From: an uncultured Gemmatimonadota bacterium
GTDB lineage: Bacteria; Gemmatimonadota; Gemmatimonadetes; Gemmatimonadales; GWC2-71-9
Reading direction: 5' to 3'
Length of the DNA stretch: 13,395 bases
Assembly (NCBI GenBank): GCA_946480845.1
Contig: CAMLLJ010000059.1
Span: 1-13,395, forward strand
Positions 1 through 7,192 of the stretch are shown here, one piece after another. Numbering within the stretch: the stretch's first letter is position 1; each line of letters starts with the position of its first letter. Both the position numbers and the translations under genes were made by a program. The notes beneath the pieces were generated by a model. The model made no database searches, had not been told where the DNA came from, and worked only from the letters and a program-made list of their open reading frames with translations.

Positions 1-1
1 G

Positions 2-769
2 CAGGAAGAGGAGGTGCGGCTCGCCCAGCTCATCCGCGTCAACGACGAGGAAGCGCTGGACAAGCTGGTCCGCAGCAACCTGCGCTTCGTGGTGTCGGTC
101 GCCAAGAAGTACCAGAACCAGGGCGTCTCGCTTGCCGACCTGATCAACGAGGGCAACCTCGGGCTGATCCGCGCGGCCCACAAGTTCGACGAGACCAAGG
201 GCATCAAGTTCATCTCCTACGCCGTCTGGTGGATCCGCCAGGCCATCCTCCAGGCGCTGGCGGAGCAGAGCCGCATCGTGCGGGTGCCGCTCAACCGCGC
301 CGGCACGCTGCACCGGATCGGCAAGCGCTCCTCGGCGCTGCTCCAGGAGCTGGGGCGCGAGCCCACGCCGTCCGAGATCGCCGAGGGGATGGACATCTCG
401 ATGGAGGAGGTGCAGAAGACCCTCTCCATCTCGCAGAATCACCTCTCCCTCGACGCGCCCCTCACCCCCGGCGAGGACAACAAGCTCCTCGACTACCTGC
501 CCGATACCCAGAACCCGGGGCCCGATTCCGAGACCTTCGAGCACGCGCTCACCGAGTCGATCGAGGAGGTGCTCTCGACCCTCAAGGAGCGCGAGGCCAA
601 GATCCTCCGCCTCTACTTCGGGCTCGATGGCCCGGAGCCGATGACCCTCGAGGAGATCGGCAGCCTGCTCGGCATCACCCGCGAGCGGGTGCGCCAGATC
701 AAGGAGAAGGCGCTGAGCCGGCTCCGCCACGTGAGCCGCGCGCGCGCCCTCGAAAGCTTCCTCGCCTGA
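2..769 (+). CDS. rpoD: Primary-type sigma-70 factor RpoD/SigA, 5'-truncated by window edge
   Basis: This is the sigma subunit that directs RNA polymerase to housekeeping promoters. The reading frame is open from base 2, so 255 residues are visible. The GTG at 14 encodes a valine inside conserved region 1.2/2.1 and is not the start. Region 2 (about residues 22-100) carries the core-binding DLINEGNLGLI segment and the -10-binding SYAVWWIRQAI segment. Region 3 follows, with a finger-like LLDYLPD near 162-168. Region 4 (about 185-245) ends in the -35-binding helix-turn-helix TLEEIGSLLGITRERVRQIK. There is no long region 1.1 or non-conserved domain, and the wording ILQALAEQSRIVR resembles the short (about 285 residue) Bacteroidota-type RpoD. 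Probably about 30 N-terminal residues are missing. A group 2 paralogue cannot be excluded from this fragment. A GC-rich hairpin starts 3 bases after the stop. Confidence 0.88.
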   Translation, partial: QEEEVRLAQLIRVNDEEALDKLVRSNLRFVVSVAKKYQNQGVSLADLINEGNLGLIRAAHKFDETKGIKFISYAVWWIRQAILQALAEQSRIVRVPLNRAGTLHRIGKRSSALLQELGREPTPSEIAEGMDISMEEVQKTLSISQNHLSLDAPLTPGEDNKLLDYLPDTQNPGPDSETFEHALTESIEEVLSTLKEREAKILRLYFGLDGPEPMTLEEIGSLLGITRERVRQIKEKALSRLRHVSRARALESFLA

Positions 770-772
770 TCG

Positions 773-804
773 CCGGCGGCGCGCCACCCCCGGGGCGCCG
801 CCGG
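773..804 (+). terminator. GC-rich hairpin after the sigma factor gene (terminator-like)
   Basis: A perfect 10-bp inverted repeat pairs CCGGCGGCGC (773-782) with GCGCCGCCGG (795-804) around a 12-base loop. It begins 3 bases after the sigma factor stop. No T-run follows, so it is not a textbook intrinsic terminator. It ends 14 bases before the yajQ start, so it could instead limit access of ribosomes to yajQ or protect the upstream 3' end. Confidence 0.45.
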
Positions 805-818
805 GACCCGGACCAGCC

Positions 819-1322
819 ATGGCCGCCAACTCCTCCTTCGACATCTCGACCGGCGCCGACCTCCAGGAGGTCGACAACGCCGTGAACCAGGCCCTGAAGG
901 AGATCGCGCAGCGGTACGACTTCAAGGGCACCCATTGCACCATCGAGTTCGACCGCGCCAAGGCGGAGATCCGCCTCGCGGCCGATGACGAGTTCCGCAT
1001 GGACGCGCTGGTGGACGTGCTCCAGAGCAAGCTGATCAAGCGCGGCGTGCCGGTGAAGAACCTCAAGCTCGGCGACGTGGAGCACGGGACCGGCCAGTCG
1101 GTCCGCCGCACCGCCGCGCTCACCCAGGGCATTCCCCAGGACACCGCGAAGAAGATCCAGCGGACCATCAAGGACGGCGGCTTCAAGAAGGTCCAGGCCA
1201 GCATCCAGGGCGACGAGCTCAGGGTCACCAGCCCGTCGCGCGACGAGCTCCAGGCCGTGATGGCGCTGCTCCGCACCGCGGTTTGCGGCATCGAGCTCAA
1301 GTTTGGCAACTCCCGCGGCTGA
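819..1322 (+). CDS. yajQ: YajQ family nucleotide-binding protein
   Basis: This 167-residue cytoplasmic protein belongs to the YajQ (DUF520) family of about 163 residues. Its tandem ferredoxin-like domains bind nucleotides; a Xanthomonas member is a cyclic-di-GMP receptor that controls transcription with a LysR-type partner. The family N-terminus is clear (SFDISTGADLQEVDNAVNQA, residues 6-25, then RYDFKG). A central segment LIKRGVPVKNL and the C-terminal half with KKIQRTIKDGGFKKVQ and RDELQAVMALLR also fit. The ATG start gives the standard length, but no strong ribosome-binding site precedes it; the nearest upstream element is the hairpin at 773-804. The next gene starts inside its last 20 bases in another frame, suggesting translational coupling. 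Function in this organism is inferred from family only. Confidence 0.93.
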   Translation: MAANSSFDISTGADLQEVDNAVNQALKEIAQRYDFKGTHCTIEFDRAKAEIRLAADDEFRMDALVDVLQSKLIKRGVPVKNLKLGDVEHGTGQSVRRTAALTQGIPQDTAKKIQRTIKDGGFKKVQASIQGDELRVTSPSRDELQAVMALLRTAVCGIELKFGNSRG

Positions 1323-2712
1323 CGGCCGCGGCCGGCGCGCCCGGCGCGCCGGGTCGTGGCGTGCGGCCGCCGCGGTCACCGGCCTCCTGATCGGAAGCTG
1401 CGCGCGGCCGGAGCCCGAGCCGGCGCCGGTGCCCGCCGAGTCGCCGCCGATCGTGGCGCGGCCGGCGGAGCCGGTGCGGCGCGATCCGGCGCGGGAGCCC
1501 GAACGCCGCGACTCGGTGCGCCCGGACTCGACGCCCGCGGCGCCGGCCCGCGCCGCGCCAGCGTTCGATCCCGGTCCCGCCGTGCGCGTCGGGCTGGTGA
1601 CCGGCTCGGCGTCGATCACGATCGGGGGCGGCGCCGCGATCCGGGCCAGCTCAGGTCCCACGGCGATCACCATTCCCGCCGGCACCTCATGGCGCGCGGT
1701 GCGCGAGGGCGCGAGCGTGGTGCTCGTTGGCCCCGGCGGGGTCAGGCCGCCGCCGGCGGCGGCCTACACGCTCGCGCCCCGCGTGCCCGGCGAGTTCGTG
1801 CGCATCGGCACGCGCGACTATCGCGGCACGGTGGTCATGGCGCCGGCCCGGACCGGCCTCAGCGCGATCAACGAGGTGGGGCTCGAGGAGTACCTGCAGT
1901 CGGTGGTGGGCGGGGAGCTGGGCCGCCGCGCCCCCGACGAGATCGAGGCCGTGCGCGCCCAGGCGATCGTCTCGCGCACCTACGCGCTCCGGAACCGCGG
2001 CCGCTGGCGCGCCCAGGGCTTCGACTACAACGCGACGGTCGCCGACCAGGTCTATTTCGGCGTGAACGCCGAGAACCCGCTGTCGCGGCAGGCGGTCGTG
2101 GAGACGCGGGGGATCGCGGTGACCTGGGGCGGAGAGCCGGTCGACGCCTTCTTCTACTCCACCTGCGGCGGGCGCACCGAGCAGGGCACCGAGGTCTTCC
2201 GCGGCGCCGTCCGTCCGTATCTTCGTTCGGTGTCGGACGCGAGCCCGACCGGCGCCGCCTGGTGCGCCATCTCACCGCGGTACGAGTGGCGCGAGACGTG
2301 GACGGGGCCCGCGCTCCGCGAGGCGCTCCGGCGCTACCTCCCGGCCGAGGCCGCGATCCCCGCGTCGCGGGTCACCCGCATCCGCGACGTGCGCATCGCC
2401 GACCGCACCGTGTCGCGCCGGGTGCGGACGCTGGTCGTCTCGCTTCCCGACGGCGACGTGCTGGTGGAGAGCCCGTCCATCCGGGAGGCGCTCAGGCCCG
2501 AGTCCGGCGAGATCCTGAGGAGCACTGCCTTCTCGCTGCGCGTCACCCACGCCGGTGGGGAGGTTGCGCGGCTCGAGGTGGACGGGCACGGCGCGGGGCA
2601 CGGCGTGGGCTTCTGCCAGTGGGGCGCCGTCGGGCGGGCGCGGGCCGGGCATCGCCACGGCGACATCATCGCGGCATACTATCCGGGGACGCGGCTGGAA
2701 CGGCTCTACTGA
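1303..2712 (+). CDS. SpoIID/LytB-domain lipoprotein, putative peptidoglycan lytic transglycosylase
   Basis: 469 residues. The N-terminus has an arginine-rich stretch (8-20), a hydrophobic core (21-30) and a lipobox-like LIGSC with Cys33, so it is probably an exported lipoprotein. Residues 34-95 are a Pro/Ala/Arg-rich linker. The SpoIID domain (about 160-469) contains VVGGEL with Glu205 at the position of the catalytic glutamate, then AVRAQAIVSRTYA, STCGG with Cys288, and the C-terminal GHGVGFCQWGA (433-442 region). In Bacillus, SpoIID cleaves glycan strands stripped of stem peptides during engulfment; homologues also occur in bacteria that do not sporulate, where their role is less known. The TTG start at 1303 is the only usable one: an in-frame TGA lies at 1258 and no ATG or GTG precedes the signal peptide. 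It overlaps yajQ by 20 bases. Confidence 0.85.
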   Translation: MATPAADGRGRRARRAGSWRAAAAVTGLLIGSCARPEPEPAPVPAESPPIVARPAEPVRRDPAREPERRDSVRPDSTPAAPARAAPAFDPGPAVRVGLVTGSASITIGGGAAIRASSGPTAITIPAGTSWRAVREGASVVLVGPGGVRPPPAAAYTLAPRVPGEFVRIGTRDYRGTVVMAPARTGLSAINEVGLEEYLQSVVGGELGRRAPDEIEAVRAQAIVSRTYALRNRGRWRAQGFDYNATVADQVYFGVNAENPLSRQAVVETRGIAVTWGGEPVDAFFYSTCGGRTEQGTEVFRGAVRPYLRSVSDASPTGAAWCAISPRYEWRETWTGPALREALRRYLPAEAAIPASRVTRIRDVRIADRTVSRRVRTLVVSLPDGDVLVESPSIREALRPESGEILRSTAFSLRVTHAGGEVARLEVDGHGAGHGVGFCQWGAVGRARAGHRHGDIIAAYYPGTRLERLY

Positions 2713-2725
2713 CGCGGGAGGGCGG

Positions 2726-3727
2726 GTGAGCAATCCACTCAGGGTGGGCATCATCGGCAGCGGGGCCATCGTCCAGGTGGCGCACCTGCCCACGCTCCGC
2801 AAGATGAAGTCGGTCGAGGTGTCGGCCATCTGCGATACCGACCTTCCCAAGGCACGCGCGATCGCCGACCGCTTCGGCGTCAAGAACGCCTTCGACGACA
2901 TCGAGGACCTCCTCGGCTACGAGGAGCTGGACGCCCTGGTCCTCTGCACCCCCAATCACCTGCACGAGTCCCACATCCTGGCCGCGCTCTCGGCCGATCT
3001 CCACGTGCTGGTGGAGAAGCCGCTCGCGCTCGGTGCCGCGAGCGCCCAGAAGATCGCCCGGGCGGCGGAGAAGAGCGCCAAGGTAGTGCTGGTGGGAATG
3101 AACCACCGTTACCGGCCGGACGTGCAGCTCGTCCGGAGCTTCGTGCAGAGCGGCGAGCTGGGCGTGGTGGACAGCGTGCGCGGGAGCTGGCACGTCTTCC
3201 GCGCCAGCCGGGCGCAGCTCGGCTGGCGGCAGAAGCGCGAGCTGTCCGGCGGCGGCGCCATGCTCGACCTCGGGCTCACCATGCTCGACCTGGCGTTCTG
3301 GCTGGCCGGCAACCCGGTGCCGGAGCGGGTCACCGCGGTGCTCGACGTCGAGCGCGGCGTCGAGCAGTCGGGCAGCGCGTTCGTGGTCTGCGAGGGAGGG
3401 GTGTCGGTCTTCGTGGACGTCACCTGGCACCACATCGGGCCGGGGGAGCGATTCGGCGTGGGCCTGCGCGGCAGCAAGGGCACCGCGGCGATCAACCCGC
3501 TCATGGTGTGGAAGGAGCTGAATGGCGTGGCCGTGGACGTCTCGCCCACGGGCTCGATCAGCCGGGAGACGGCCTACAACGCGTCGTTCCGCGCCGAATG
3601 GGCGCACTTCCAGGCGGCAGTCCAGGGTGAGGCCTCGGTGCCGTCCCTGCAGGACCAGGTCACCCTGCACAAGGTGCTCGACGCGATCTACCGCTCGGCC
3701 CTCGAGGGCAAGAGCGTGCAGGTCTAG
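2726..3727 (+). CDS. Gfo/Idh/MocA family NAD(P)-dependent oxidoreductase
   Basis: 333 residues. The N-terminal Rossmann fold shows RVGIIGSGAI (6-15), and the family signature HVLVEKPLAL holds Glu97-Lys98-Pro99, the lysine usually being catalytic. Members interconvert hydroxyl and keto groups of sugars, inositols and similar compounds; the substrate cannot be told here. The C-terminal domain begins around 125. In the segment GGGAMLDLGLTMLD (175-188) the aspartate is present (Asp181), but the family's usual catalytic histidine is replaced by Thr185. The GTG start at 2726 follows a GGGAGGG site (2716-2722) and puts the nucleotide-binding motif at the usual distance; longer in-frame reading into the upstream gene is spurious. 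Its stop TAG shares CTAG with the stop of the convergent HD-GYP gene. Confidence 0.88.
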   Translation: MSNPLRVGIIGSGAIVQVAHLPTLRKMKSVEVSAICDTDLPKARAIADRFGVKNAFDDIEDLLGYEELDALVLCTPNHLHESHILAALSADLHVLVEKPLALGAASAQKIARAAEKSAKVVLVGMNHRYRPDVQLVRSFVQSGELGVVDSVRGSWHVFRASRAQLGWRQKRELSGGGAMLDLGLTMLDLAFWLAGNPVPERVTAVLDVERGVEQSGSAFVVCEGGVSVFVDVTWHHIGPGERFGVGLRGSKGTAAINPLMVWKELNGVAVDVSPTGSISRETAYNASFRAEWAHFQAAVQGEASVPSLQDQVTLHKVLDAIYRSALEGKSVQV

Positions 3728-5709
3728 GCGGTCACCGGCCAGCGCCCGGCCTCGTAGCCCTTCGACTCCACGAACAGCCGCAGCACCTCGGCGTCGAGCC
3801 GCCCCTCGCGGGCCTCGGCGCCGAGCACGTCGAGCGCCCGCTCGAACGCCACCGCCCGCTTGTACGGCCGGTCGGCGGCCGTGAGCGCATCGTAGATGTC
3901 CGCCACCGTCATCATCCGCGCCTGCAGCGGGATCTCCGGCCCCGCGAGGCCACGGGGGTAGCCGCTGCCGTCGAGTTTCTCGTGGTGCGCGTGCGCGATC
4001 GCGGGGATGCCGCGCAGCTCGCGGGTCCAGGGAATCTGGCTCAGGAACTCGAAGGTGCTGGACACATGCCGCCGCATCTCCACCCATTCCTCGTCGTCGA
4101 GCGACCCCTGCCGGATGCGGAGCGAGCGGACCTCGCGCCCGGTGAGGAAGGGAAGCGGCTCGCCATCGAGGCCCTGGTAGGTGGATCGCGAGAACGCCTC
4201 CAGCTCCGCGAAATCGCCGGCGGGCAGGATGGTCGGCTCGTTGGCGGCCAGCACGGCGCCGAGGAACTGGTTGACCCGGGCCAGCTCCGCGGCGGTCCGC
4301 CGCTCCAGGTCCGCCGCGAAGGCCGGGTAGCCCGCGGTGCCGTGGCGCTCGAGGTAGTCGGCGCGCTCCGTCGCCGCGCGGCATTCGATGGACCGGACCA
4401 GGTAGGCGTGGCGCAGCTCGATGAGCGCGAGACCCTCGGGATAGAGCTTCTTCGCCTTGACCAGCACCCGTTCCCGCACGCTCACCTTGCCGAAGTCGTG
4501 CAGCAGTCCGGCGTAGCGCAGCTCGCGCAGCTGGTCCCGGGTGAAGCGCACCTCGCGGAAGGGGCCGTCGCCGGCGCGGTCGGCGGCGCTCGCCAGCGCG
4601 CAGGTGATGGACGCCACCCGCTCCGAATGCCCCGACGTCGTGGGGTCGCGCTGCTCGATGGCGGATACGGCCGCCTTCACGAACCCCTCGAAGAGCCGCT
4701 CGATCGAGCCGTAGAGCTGGCTGTTCTCGAGCGACACCGCGGCCTGGCCGGCCAGCGAGCGCGCGAGCGCCACCGTGCGGCCGTCGAACGGCAGTGCGCG
4801 GAGCGCCGCGTCCTCCGCGCTGGCGAACGTCATGCGGAAGTCGGGCTTCCGGTTGATGAGCTGGAGCACGCCGATGACCTCACCGAGCTGGTTGGGCATC
4901 GGGATGACCAGGACCGACTTGGTGCGGTAGCCGGCGCGGTCGTCGAAGCTGCGGTTGAAGGCGAACGGCGAGCCGGGCGGGAGGGCGTACACGTCATCGA
5001 TGACCAGCGGGGAGCCGGTGCGCGCGGCATGCCCGGCGAGCGACGAGTCGTCGAGCGGCATCGTCGCGGCGGTGAACGCGATGTCGGGCCGGCTGTCGTT
5101 CTGGGTCAGGGTGAAGATGAGCCGGTCGCCCGCGGGGCCGCTCTCGACCAGGTAGAGGCTGCCCGCATCCGCCGAGGTGAGCCGCCGCGCCTGCGTGAGG
5201 ATCAGGGCGAGGAGGGCCGCGTGGTTGCGCTCGGTGAGGAGGCGGATGCCGATCTCGGTGAGGTCGCTGACCTCGGTGGTGCGGTCGGCGGACTCGGCGA
5301 CGGCATCGCGGGCATCGCGGCGCGCGGCGGCCTCCCGGAACGCGGCCCGGATGCCGATCAGCAGCCGCCGCGGCGCGGGCGGGGACGCGATGTAGGCGCT
5401 GAGGATGTGCGCGGGGACGCGCTCGGGCACGTCGTCGGCGCCCGGCTCGCCGATGAGCACGATGCCCGCGCCGGCGTCCACCAGCGCGGCGAGCGCCGGG
5501 ACGCCGAAGCGCTCCGCTGCCGCGATGTCGAGCACCAGCACGGTGGGCCGCGCGCCGCGGCGGACGTCGCCCAGGTGCTGCACCTCGCGCACCTCGATCC
5601 GCTCGGCGGCGAGCGCGCCTGCGATCGGGTCGGGCGACCATCCGCCCGCGTGGAGGAGCAGCAGGGGGTGAACCGGCGCGCCTGGTGCTTCGCCGGGCCG
5701 GCCGCTCAC
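3724..5709 (-). CDS. GAF and HD-GYP domain protein, probable cyclic-di-GMP phosphodiesterase
   Basis: 661 residues. Residues 14-125 look like a receiver-type fold with Asp61 in LVLDI but without the acidic pair near the N-terminus, so probably a pseudo-receiver. A linker helix leads to a GAF sensor domain (about 150-335). The HD-GYP domain follows (about 340-655): His361 (GHSER), His404-Asp405 (LLHDFGK), His548, His575-His576 (HHEKLDGSGYP) and the 583-585 GYP triad. All expected metal ligands are present, so cleavage of cyclic di-GMP is likely. HD and HHE are 170 residues apart rather than the usual 55-60 or so, because roughly 100 residues (about 432-534) are inserted. The GTG start lies 4 bases after the upstream stop with only a weak ribosome-binding site, pointing to coupling. 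It is last in the minus-strand operon. Confidence 0.87.
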   Translation of the reverse strand: MSGRPGEAPGAPVHPLLLLHAGGWSPDPIAGALAAERIEVREVQHLGDVRRGARPTVLVLDIAAAERFGVPALAALVDAGAGIVLIGEPGADDVPERVPAHILSAYIASPPAPRRLLIGIRAAFREAAARRDARDAVAESADRTTEVSDLTEIGIRLLTERNHAALLALILTQARRLTSADAGSLYLVESGPAGDRLIFTLTQNDSRPDIAFTAATMPLDDSSLAGHAARTGSPLVIDDVYALPPGSPFAFNRSFDDRAGYRTKSVLVIPMPNQLGEVIGVLQLINRKPDFRMTFASAEDAALRALPFDGRTVALARSLAGQAAVSLENSQLYGSIERLFEGFVKAAVSAIEQRDPTTSGHSERVASITCALASAADRAGDGPFREVRFTRDQLRELRYAGLLHDFGKVSVRERVLVKAKKLYPEGLALIELRHAYLVRSIECRAATERADYLERHGTAGYPAFAADLERRTAAELARVNQFLGAVLAANEPTILPAGDFAELEAFSRSTYQGLDGEPLPFLTGREVRSLRIRQGSLDDEEWVEMRRHVSSTFEFLSQIPWTRELRGIPAIAHAHHEKLDGSGYPRGLAGPEIPLQARMMTVADIYDALTAADRPYKRAVAFERALDVLGAEAREGRLDAEVLRLFVESKGYEAGRWPVTA

Positions 5710-5713
5710 CGGC

Positions 5714-6202
5714 TCAGGACGACGAGGGCCGGGCGGGGAGCTTCGTCGCCTCCACGATGCCGGCGGCCACCGCCTGGACGATGCGCGGCAGGTCCTTCCG
5801 GTCCTGCAGCGCCGCGTCGTCGTTGGAGACCACGCGCACGATTTCGCCCGACTCGGTGTCCACGATCCGCGCGTTGAGCCGGAACCGGCCGTAGTGGTCG
5901 ATGAAGTTGCCGAAGATGACGTAGCGCGCCCCGGCCTCCTTGCCCGTGCGCACGGCGGCTGCCGCGTCCACGCGCGCGCCGGCCTGCCCGCGCGCCACCA
6001 CCCTGGCGCCGGACGCGCGCGACAGCTCGGTGACCAGCGACGACTGGAGGCTGGTCTTGAGCGCCTCGAAGCTCGCCTTGTCCTGCCCGTAGGACCCGCC
6101 ATCCTCGAACGGCAGTACCGCTATCGTGGTGCCCTGGGCCGCCGCGGGACCGACCGCGAGCATGGCGCCGAGGATCGTCGTAAGGACCAGTGACCGTCGC
6201 AT
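5714..6202 (-). CDS. Small secreted CsgG/FlgO-like (TolB-N-terminal-like) protein
   Basis: 162 residues. A signal peptide (RRSLVLTTILGAMLAVGPAAA) with probable cleavage after Ala22 predicts export to the periplasm. The mature part shows the pattern shared by CsgG, FlgO and LpoB-like proteins: IAVLPFED (27-34), a helix ending in LSRASGARVVARGQ, GARYVIFGNF (91-100) and RIVDTESGEIV (112-122). There is no lipobox cysteine, so it is not a lipoprotein like CsgG itself. Relatives sit in outer-membrane secretion channels, flagellar outer parts or peptidoglycan synthase activators; the specific role here is unknown. The ATG at 6202 is preferred over TTG at 6208 because an AGGGAG site (6209-6214 on the complementary strand) lies six bases upstream. 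It starts 24 bases after the MBL-fold gene and is probably co-transcribed. Confidence 0.75.
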   Translation of the reverse strand: MRRSLVLTTILGAMLAVGPAAAQGTTIAVLPFEDGGSYGQDKASFEALKTSLQSSLVTELSRASGARVVARGQAGARVDAAAAVRTGKEAGARYVIFGNFIDHYGRFRLNARIVDTESGEIVRVVSNDDAALQDRKDLPRIVQAVAAGIVEATKLPARPSSS

Positions 6203-6226
6203 GTGCAACTCCCTGCTGAGTGACTG

Positions 6227-7096
6227 CTAGAGAACGAACGCCATCCCTTCGGTGGCCGCCTCGACCACCAGCCCGGGCGCGACCTCGCCGGCGTAGGCCC
6301 GCGCGTCGGCGACGATGCCGTCCATGGTGTCGTCGTCGTGCTCGGGCTCGTAGTGGAAGAGCAGCAGCCGCGCACATCCTGCCGCGGCCGCCAGGTCCAC
6401 CGCCTGCCGGGGCGTCGAGTGTCCCCAGCCGGCCCGCGCCCGGATCATCTGCTCACCATACATCGCATCGTGGACCAGCACGTCCACGCCGGCGAGCGCG
6501 CGCACCAGCGAGGCGCGCCAGTCGGCGCCTACCGGATAGTTCCCGCCGGGGCCCAGCTCGTTATCGGTGATGTAAGCAAGTTTCCGGCCACCCGTCCGCG
6601 GCGTCAGGACGTACCCGAGGGTGGTGCCCGGGTGGCGTAGCCGGATGGCGCGGATGTCGAATCCCTCGATGGCGACGACGCCTTCCTCGATCTCGGTCAC
6701 CACGATCTGGGCCGCGAGCGCCTTGAGCGGGACGGGGAAGACCATCGGGTCCATCTGCCGGCCGAGGATGTCCTCGAGCGGCACGCCTTCCTGGGCCGCG
6801 CCGTAGATGGTCATCTGCGTGCCGGCCGAGCTGAGCGGCTTGAAGAACGGGAGCCCCTGGATGTGGTCCCAGTGGGTATGGGTGAGCAGCAGGTGCGCAC
6901 GCAGCGGCGCGCCCTCTCGCGCGAGCATGAGCTCGTGCCCGAGCGTGCGCAGGCCGCTGCCGGCATCGAGGATGACGAGCCCGGCCGTGCCGTTGGTGAT
7001 GCTGAGGCAGGGGGTGTTGCCGCCGTAGCGGGCGGTGCCGGCGCCCGGCGTCGGGATGGAGCCGCGGACACCCCAGAAGGTGACGCGATGACTCAC
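6227..7096 (-). CDS. MBL-fold metallo-hydrolase
   Basis: 289 residues, a metallo-beta-lactamase-fold enzyme of the class that opens with FWGVRGSIPTPG and YGGNTPC. The metal-binding signature THTHWDH gives His73, His75, Asp77 and His78. Further likely ligands are His155 (RLRHPGTT), Asp178 (TDNE) or Asp210 (VHDAMY), and His248 (FHYEP); GHSTP with His226 is also typical. Relatives include cyclic phosphodiesterases and PhnP/RNase Z-like hydrolases, and this subgroup is often found beside or fused to signalling domains, but the substrate is not known. No signal peptide is seen, so it is probably cytoplasmic. The GTG start follows a strong GGGGAGGG site five bases upstream. It is the second gene of the minus-strand operon, after the Crp/Fnr regulator. 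Confidence 0.88.
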   Translation of the reverse strand: MSHRVTFWGVRGSIPTPGAGTARYGGNTPCLSITNGTAGLVILDAGSGLRTLGHELMLAREGAPLRAHLLLTHTHWDHIQGLPFFKPLSSAGTQMTIYGAAQEGVPLEDILGRQMDPMVFPVPLKALAAQIVVTEIEEGVVAIEGFDIRAIRLRHPGTTLGYVLTPRTGGRKLAYITDNELGPGGNYPVGADWRASLVRALAGVDVLVHDAMYGEQMIRARAGWGHSTPRQAVDLAAAAGCARLLLFHYEPEHDDDTMDGIVADARAYAGEVAPGLVVEAATEGMAFVL

Positions 7097-7168
7097 GCGA
7101 CCCTCCCCGAGGGCAGGTCCTTCATCCCGTAATTCCGCACCGGGAGGCGGCTCACCTCTGCGTCGGCG

Positions 7169-7187
7169 CTCACCCGTGGCGGGTGAG
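7169..7187 (-). terminator. Stem-loop just after the Crp/Fnr regulator gene
   Basis: CTCACCC (7169-7175) pairs perfectly with GGGTGAG (7181-7187) around a five-base loop. On the minus strand it begins about six bases after the regulator's stop codon. No T-run follows, so it may be a weak or partial terminator, or an RNA-stabilising hairpin that sets different transcript levels for the regulator and the genes behind it. Confidence 0.35.
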
Positions 7188-7192
7188 GATGA

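Noticed and set aside
14..16. GTG as start of the sigma factor gene
   Set aside because: The frame is open upstream to the window edge and the codons before it match sigma region 1.2, so the GTG is an internal valine.
699..1685. Long minus-strand frame opposite yajQ and the SpoIID gene
   Set aside because: A GC-rich shadow of two recognised genes, with low-complexity Arg/Ala/Gly composition and no family motif.
3982..5877. 631-codon plus-strand frame opposite the HD-GYP gene
   Set aside because: Antisense shadow; the minus strand carries the complete GAF and HD-GYP motifs in this stretch.
5710..6102. Upstream extension of the HD-GYP frame
   Set aside because: It would overlap the CsgG/FlgO-like gene almost entirely and encodes Arg/Ala/Ser-rich noise; the GTG at 5709 fits better.
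6203..6208. TTG at 6208 as start of the CsgG/FlgO-like gene
   Set aside because: It lies directly beside the AGGGAG site; ATG at 6202 has proper spacing and gives a cleaner signal peptide.
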